A DNA stretch of 64,000 nt from Trichomonas vaginalis G3. Its lineage: Eukaryota > Parabasalia > Trichomonadida > Trichomonadidae. The stretch covers positions 28,101,896 to 28,165,895 of the forward strand of contig NC_067206.1 of assembly GCF_026262505.1 (NCBI RefSeq). Reading direction: 5' to 3'. The position numbers and the translations under genes were made by a program. Of this stretch, positions 58,252-64,000 are shown one piece after another. The stretch's first letter is position 1. Each line of letters opens with the position of its first letter. The notes under the pieces are model-generated. The model saw only the letters and a program-made list of their open reading frames with translations, was not told where the DNA came from and searched no databases.

Positions 58252-61200
58252 TCATTTCTTTCTCTTGTAAAAATCATTTCTTCTTGAGTTGACATTTGAA
58301 ACTTTGTCTCTCAACTGTTTCAAAATCTCAGAAAGTTTCTGCATTGTCAATACTCCTGGAGCTAATATTAATGTTGGTAAATTTTTGATACCTTTTCCTT
58401 CCACGAAAAGCGAAGCAATTCCATTCTGTGTTGCTTCCTTTGCGTTTTCTTTTCCATCAACAACATCAAGAGATGCTTGCAACACTGCCTGAGCCAAGTT
58501 TGCAGCTCCAGCACCAGCATTCAATGCTTCATGAGCCAAAACTCTCATCAGAACTGCAACACCAATCGCAATTCCTCCCACAGCTCCAAATTGGCCATTT
58601 TTCATGTCAAATATCGTAGAAAGTGCCGTTGCAACATTTCTGATAGATTTGACAACTGGCAAACCGCTTGCAACCGCCGCACAACCAGGTCTTGCGAGTT
58701 CTCTCAAATAAAACTCAGCGAGAGATGATGCCAAGTGTGTTGAAAGTACAGAAAGCACTTTGCAGTCAGGAACATGCAAATTTACATCATCAATGTGGAC
58801 ATTTACATAAAAAGTGAAGTGAGCAAACGCCAAAAGATTAAATCCTTTGATTTCAAATAATTGGAAAGCAATTGGCTCGACATCAATTGTTTCACAAGGG
58901 AATTGAGGTCTGTTCGATGAAAAACAGTCAACTAAAAACTCAATTTGACTTTGAGTAAGAAAACATATCATATTTGAAAAAGGTGACATCGAAAAAGTGA
59001 CATTCATTCTTGGTCCTTCACTTTTCAGAATATTGAAGTCGAACACCATTTTCTCATCTTGTTCAGTGCTGCATGACAAGATAAAAGCAGAGTCACTTTT
59101 TGGAATGTGATCTAAAATTGAAAGGGACGATAGAACGATAGAAATACAAGTATTATATAAAGGATCTTTGTCGTAGACTTCAATTTTAGACTTATCAATA
59201 TTAGAAATCAATTCAACAGACTTAGTTTCATCTCGCAATTCTATGATGTCAAAATCAGTGTCACTTTTTTCATTTTCGAAATCTTCCAAAAATTCTGGCA
59301 TTTTCTTGAGAGGCATCAAGTCGTAAACACCATCAAAATCTCTTCCTCCATACAAAAAGAACTGTATAAATCCTTTTTCAATCTCAATTACAATGTTTGG
59401 TTCTGTTGTCACTTTTTCATACGTTATTTCAACATCAGGTAAGTCATCGTAACTTTCTGACAGTTCTGGTTCGATTTTTTCGTTTATCGATGACTTCATC
59501 TTTTCAATTGTTTCGTAAATAACAGATTTTTCTTTCAATTTTTGGAGATCGAAATTTCCAGGTTGAGGAAACTGTTTCAGTTTCAAAGATTGCATCAGAG
59601 AGAAAGAAACAGTGTTTTGGAATTCGAGGAGTTTCTCAGGCGGCGAGAAATGACTGACTTTTACTTGTTTTTCCTCTGGAAAGTCAAGTAAATACGAAAC
59701 ATGGCTGAAAAAGGCCAAAAGAAGGCTAAGCAAGTCAGCACAAAGTCCGCCTTCTATTCTTATATCAGGAATTTTCACGAAAATTTTGTTGTTTTCTAAA
59801 ATATCAACAAAAATATCGGTTTTGAGGGTTCCTACGTAAGGAACACCAGCGTATTGGTGTCTGAATGGCACAGTATAGTATTTCTTCGCTATTGGCTTGC
59901 GACTGTTTGTGAAATAAAAAGAAATTTTGGAATGAATTACGAAATTCATTGTTTCATCAATGGCGCTCATGAAAACTGAGAGAGTATCAAAGGATATGAA
60001 CATCCTTGTTGGAATATTTATGGTTATGAACTCAAGAAATGTTGAATTAATCCTAAAATCAATTTGTAAAGATTTCTTTGTTTTAGGAGCTTCAACAACA
60101 TCTGTTGGCTTTGTTTCATTAGAAATAGGAAGTCCTTTGACAAAATTCTCGATTTGGAAAACAAATTTCATATCTCCAGGAATTCTTACAATAAAATCAC
60201 CTAATTTGGCTCCAATGAAATAGACTGGGTCCTTACCAATGCTTTTGTTAATGGATAATGCTAATTGACAAAAGTTTTCCGTTTCAATAATATTATAATC
60301 TTCAGATTCATAAAACTTCAATGTTTTGATAGTTGATAGTATTCTAGTGTTATCTAGCATTCCAGATGATGCTAGCATTACTTGAGCGGATGCATCTCCA
60401 ATGAAAAATCCCAAGTTTTCGAAATTGATCGAAATTGAGGGGATTTTGGCGGTTATTACTAATGAAGAAGAATTTTGAATTTTTTGAGGGGAAGAAGATT
60501 GGAAGTCAGGGATAGTTTTCATGAAGGAATTGATCCATTGAACGATATCAATGACAGATGTAATGAAAGACTTCGAAATATCGATAGAAAACTTGCCAAG
60601 ATTTGCAATTAAAGAATTATATTTTCCTTTCTTACGTTCTGGGTTATAATTAAGTGCTTCAACGAGTGTTGTAGGGAAATCAGCAAATGTTGCAAGCTTT
60701 ACTTTGTTTGTTGCAAATAAATATTGAAATTCAGAATAATTTAAACAAAAAACTTGAACATTATCATGAATTAATTGTATTGAATCAAAACTCGATTTTA
60801 TGCCATTCGAAATTGTTAAATTGAAGTTGTTGAGAACAAATTTAATTCCATTCATTGAAATTTGAAGAGTTTTAATTAATAAAGTAACTCCCATATTAAA
60901 TCCAGATGATTCATCGGCCTTCTGAGTAGTTTGTGTATTCTTTTTATGTGATTGAACGCGAGAAGGAAGATATGATAAAAATACAGAAAAAATATTAAGT
61001 AATTCTTGGTCGACATCAAAGGAAATGCTATCTATAGTGCATTTTATTTCATTCGAGTGCATGGTTACTAACGAATTTTGTATATTTGCGACGTTTTTTT
61101 GATTTCTTTTTTCTCCTACAATGAAATTGAATGAAAGGAGCTTTATATTACCTTCAGGACTCGATGGAGTGTATACTTCAGATGAAATTTTTTCAAATTT

Positions 61201-61719
61201 TAAAGAGCATGATGGTAAATCTGTTCTAACTCTGACAATTGTTGTAAAAGAATCAAGAGCAATCTTAATCTCCTTAACAGAATTAAGAATGTAGTCCATA
61301 ACAGAATTGCTTTTCCTTGCTTCTTGAGGTAATTGCTGTTTTAATTCGATTAATGAGGCTTGTAAGTTAGGATCAGGCTCTTCGACTTTATCTGGCATCT
61401 TTGCATCTATGTCTATAACTATTCTTTCCATGTCTAATAGGAATCCAGAGAGATTATACTTTGCATTGAGATTAATTTTTGAAATATATATTGAATTGAA
61501 GTGTAAAAATGGTGTGTATGGATTAACCAAATTAACACATACAAATGTTTTCTTTAATAATAGTTTAAGAGTCCAATCTTGAAATAATTGCAGTGAAATT
61601 GTATCATCTTGAATAGGTTCTTCTAGAAATTTGATGATAATACTACGAAGGATACTCTCTGCTGCAAAATTGGATGCATTCGTGACTTTCTGTGCCATCC
61701 ATTTGAGCACAGAAGTCAT
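58252..61719 (-). CDS. ATG2-like lipid-transfer protein
   Basis: 1,155 aa in one frame. Alternating beta-rich repeats over most of the length suit the bridge-like lipid-transfer (chorein/VPS13/ATG2) superfamily. The C-terminal part (GLPVVKSIRNVATALSTIFD, GQFGAVGGIAIGVAVLMRVL, HEALNAGAGAANLAQAVLQA) resembles the Gly/Ala-rich C-terminal region of ATG2, which works at ER-phagophore contacts in autophagy. It is shorter than yeast or human ATG2. TCAAAAATTCAAAATG at the start fits an initiator. VPS13-like or another bridge protein are the alternatives. Confidence 0.55.
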   Translation of the reverse strand: MTSVLKWMAQKVTNASNFAAESILRSIIIKFLEEPIQDDTISLQLFQDWTLKLLLKKTFVCVNLVNPYTPFLHFNSIYISKINLNAKYNLSGFLLDMERIVIDIDAKMPDKVEEPDPNLQASLIELKQQLPQEARKSNSVMDYILNSVKEIKIALDSFTTIVRVRTDLPSCSLKFEKISSEVYTPSSPEGNIKLLSFNFIVGEKRNQKNVANIQNSLVTMHSNEIKCTIDSISFDVDQELLNIFSVFLSYLPSRVQSHKKNTQTTQKADESSGFNMGVTLLIKTLQISMNGIKFVLNNFNLTISNGIKSSFDSIQLIHDNVQVFCLNYSEFQYLFATNKVKLATFADFPTTLVEALNYNPERKKGKYNSLIANLGKFSIDISKSFITSVIDIVQWINSFMKTIPDFQSSSPQKIQNSSSLVITAKIPSISINFENLGFFIGDASAQVMLASSGMLDNTRILSTIKTLKFYESEDYNIIETENFCQLALSINKSIGKDPVYFIGAKLGDFIVRIPGDMKFVFQIENFVKGLPISNETKPTDVVEAPKTKKSLQIDFRINSTFLEFITINIPTRMFISFDTLSVFMSAIDETMNFVIHSKISFYFTNSRKPIAKKYYTVPFRHQYAGVPYVGTLKTDIFVDILENNKIFVKIPDIRIEGGLCADLLSLLLAFFSHVSYLLDFPEEKQVKVSHFSPPEKLLEFQNTVSFSLMQSLKLKQFPQPGNFDLQKLKEKSVIYETIEKMKSSINEKIEPELSESYDDLPDVEITYEKVTTEPNIVIEIEKGFIQFFLYGGRDFDGVYDLMPLKKMPEFLEDFENEKSDTDFDIIELRDETKSVELISNIDKSKIEVYDKDPLYNTCISIVLSSLSILDHIPKSDSAFILSCSTEQDEKMVFDFNILKSEGPRMNVTFSMSPFSNMICFLTQSQIEFLVDCFSSNRPQFPCETIDVEPIAFQLFEIKGFNLLAFAHFTFYVNVHIDDVNLHVPDCKVLSVLSTHLASSLAEFYLRELARPGCAAVASGLPVVKSIRNVATALSTIFDMKNGQFGAVGGIAIGVAVLMRVLAHEALNAGAGAANLAQAVLQASLDVVDGKENAKEATQNGIASLFVEGKGIKNLPTLILAPGVLTMQKLSEILKQLRDKVSNVNSRRNDFYKRKK

Positions 61720-61883
61720 TTTGAATTTTTGAGCAAAAAATTTTTATAAAATTTATCAAAATAACATTTTGAAAATGTGTGTTTGGCAAAAAAAAACAGC
61801 ATTTTTATGTTCTTCATAGCTATTGCCATGTTACAGCTAAATAGCCAAAACAAATATATGTTCATGACTAAGAATTTATTATA

Positions 61884-62363
61884 TTATTGACTTTCTTTTA
61901 ATTGCTCTCTCACTTCCATCAATATTTTTGGGAAGAGCTTTCCCCATCTGCTTTTATCTTGGTTATGAGTTAAAGTTGCATCTCCGGTTTCCAATAATTT
62001 CTTGAGGAATGGAGGATTTTGCTTGAAAGACTCAAATATACCTTCTCTCATGACATTTTGGCTTTCTTGAGTCCATAATCCTGAATTAAATTTGGCATTT
62101 TTAATTCTGGTATTTCCTAATTTCTTTAAAAGAGATCCTGACTTAGTGTTTTGCATTTTTTGAATCAAAGAATCAATTTTCTCTTTGGATTTTCTACCTT
62201 CTTCCGAATCCTTATCATATGTATAAACAGCTTCAATTTTAAATTTCATTATTTGGAAATATTGTTCTACACTATCATATCTAACACCATTGATAATGAA
62301 AGGCCTAATTGCAAAGTTACTGAGTTCAGCATTCTCGTTAGTGCTATAGTATATATTGATCAT
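61884..62363 (-). CDS. NADAR/YbiA-like (DUF1768) protein
   Basis: 159 aa. Family landmarks: YYSTNENAELSNFAIRPFII, GVRYDSVEQYFQIMKF, and WGKLFPKILMEVREQL at the C-terminus. The length is normal for the family. These enzymes cleave N-glycosidic bonds in ADP-ribose or riboflavin-precursor metabolites and in some bacteria remove ADP-ribose from DNA. Cytosolic; looks whole. Confidence 0.8.
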   Translation of the reverse strand: MINIYYSTNENAELSNFAIRPFIINGVRYDSVEQYFQIMKFKIEAVYTYDKDSEEGRKSKEKIDSLIQKMQNTKSGSLLKKLGNTRIKNAKFNSGLWTQESQNVMREGIFESFKQNPPFLKKLLETGDATLTHNQDKSRWGKLFPKILMEVREQLKESQ

Positions 62364-64000
62364 CTAAAAATTTACTATTTTGTTGACGCAAAATGAAATT
62401 TTGAGAGCAGATTGTGAGCTTTACAAAATTTGCAAGCGAAATTTTGCTCCACTCACAACCTGACTCATGAATTTCATATTTTAAGCCAAACTGTTTCACT
62501 CCATTCAATTTTAATTTGAATTCAATAGTCATAATTATACCAAAAATTGTATAGAATTCTAACTGCTCATTTTTGGATAACATCTCATGTCAAATTTGAT
62601 GAGATGTCGATCATATTTCGAAAACTTTCCCTTTTTATCAACAAATTTAAACCAATTTAATGATACATAACCAAATGAAATAACTATACTTAAAATATAA
62701 GTGCAGAAATAATTATTTAAGTTTAAATATAGTCCAGCTGAAAAGCTGAATGTAATCCATGCTTGAATATTTATTAAACAATTTATATTAATATTTCAAC
62801 ATAAATAAATAAAAATATAATAAACCTTGTCAAAGTCTATTTCATGGTTACAACGCGCCACTTAAAGGCAGTTGATTCCTTTAATTTTGATAAAATAACG
62901 GGACTTCCTTCAGTTACAGGATGGCGCACTGTTGTAAACAGAAATTCATCAAAAGTGACACCTCAGAAAAGCTAAAATATTGAATTTTTGGAACTTTTGA
63001 TAGAGCACGTTTTTAAATATTAATTAAAGTAAATGTATATTTTGTAAAGATTCTTTTTAATAAAAAAAATAAAATTTTGAAGAAGAACACAAAATCTTCT
63101 GAAAAATAATATCACATAAACTCATATTATTTTCTAATATATAACTATTTTCTATAAAAATCAAATTCAATGATGTTAAAAGCGAAGGATAAACCTCAAA
63201 ATTTACGAATATAATGCTTATCTATCATAAAACCATATGAAATATCAATTTTTGCTTTACGCCTAATTTTTGACGACAATTAGCAAAAAATGTTAAATGT
63301 TAACACTCAGTCCATTTGAATATGAAAAATAAAATTGACTTTGATTAAATGTTTTTATTTATCATGCAATTCTTCTTGCGACCAAAGATTTGAATAAAAT
63401 TTCAAAAAATAAGATAGCTTAAAAATAATATACGGTAGTGTTTACTAATAGATGAATAGTATATAAATTCAATTAAAATGGATTTCCAAAATATATAAAA
63501 TTTGATCATAAATAAAATTGTTTTAAATTACTTCTTCATTGAAATTATAACAATTATTTTTGGTTTTATATTTTTTTGGATCAAATCCATTTTAATAGAA
63601 TTTATATACTATTCATCTATTAGTAAACACTACCGTATATTATTTTTAAGCTATCTTATTTTTTGAAATTTTATTCAAATCTTTGGTCGCAAGAAGAATT
63701 GCATGATAAATAAAAACATTTAATCAAAGTCAATTTTATTTTTCATATTCAAATGGACTGAGTGTTAACATTTAACATTTTTTGCTAATTGTCGTCAAAA
63801 ATTAGGCGTAAAGCAAAAATTGATATTTCATATGGTTTTATGATAGATAAGCATTATATTCCCACTCATTATATTCGTAAATTTTGAGGTTTATCCTTCG
63901 CTTTTAACATCATTGAATTTGATTTTTATAGTAAATAGTTATATATTAGAAAATAATATGAGTTTATGTGATATTATTTTTCAGAAGATTTCATTCTATA
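62364..64000. other. Host intergenic region ending in a large palindrome
   Basis: No gene accepted. 62,364-63,091 is AT-rich without features; the rest is the inverted repeat listed separately. Confidence 0.5.
63092..63991. repeat. Large inverted repeat (arms about 394 and 409 bp, 97-bp spacer)
   Basis: Left arm 63,092-63,485 and right arm 63,583-63,991 are reverse complements with few differences; the right arm has a short extra stretch near 63,860. Arms hold no open reading frame. It ends 9 bp before the window edge, so it could continue. Confidence 0.9.

Overview
The window reads as trichomonad-type nuclear DNA (Trichomonas/Tritrichomonas-like parabasalid). It is AT-rich, its host genes have no visible introns, several host start codons have a short TCA-type initiator a few bases upstream, and it carries a DUF3447/ankyrin gene, a mariner element and giant Maverick/Polinton elements. 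The species is an inference; no rRNA or other marker is present.

Positions 1 to about 35.9 kb are Maverick DNA in a nested arrangement. An inner element (5,517-28,470, about 23 kb) has terminal inverted repeats of about 660 bp and lies between two copies of GTATAC. It sits inside the DNA polymerase B gene of an outer element, whose left end is outside the window and whose right end is near 35.9 kb. The inner element carries a packaging ATPase, a major capsid protein, penton-like proteins, a tail-fibre-like protein, protein-primed PolB, a retroviral-type integrase, KilA-N proteins and many small genes. The outer element shows KilA-N proteins, a penton-like protein, both flanks of its PolB, an integrase, a whole tail-fibre protein with a phage Gp10-like C-terminus, a second penton-like gene, small basic and membrane proteins and a D12-class adenine methyltransferase. 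Several long genes in both elements are broken (roughly ten breaks in the inner element, about five in the visible outer part); others look whole. Both are treated as fossils.

The virus-like genes are tightly packed. Divergent pairs start 16-34 bp apart on near-symmetric TTTTTA...TAAAATG promoters, and convergent pairs overlap by 4 bp at their stop codons. KilA-N-type genes lie in repeated, border-flanked cassettes with a different leader. The most unusual signal is a family of GC-rich paired hairpins with 3-base loops scattered through the inner element, in genes and between them. Paired base changes in the stems and a presence/absence difference between two paralogues suggest a small mobile or RNA-structured element.

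From 36 kb to the end is host DNA: a BTB-like/ankyrin protein, a Tyr/Ser-rich LisH-like protein, an M24 aminopeptidase P, a VPS9-like protein, a coiled-coil protein, a tail-anchored protein, a Ser/Thr kinase, a sphingomyelin-synthase-like membrane protein, a DUF3447-ankyrin gene damaged by transposons, a mariner copy, an ATG2-like protein and a NADAR/YbiA-like protein. TTAA-flanked miniature elements ending in GTGCAC lie between them. The last 900 bp form a large imperfect palindrome.
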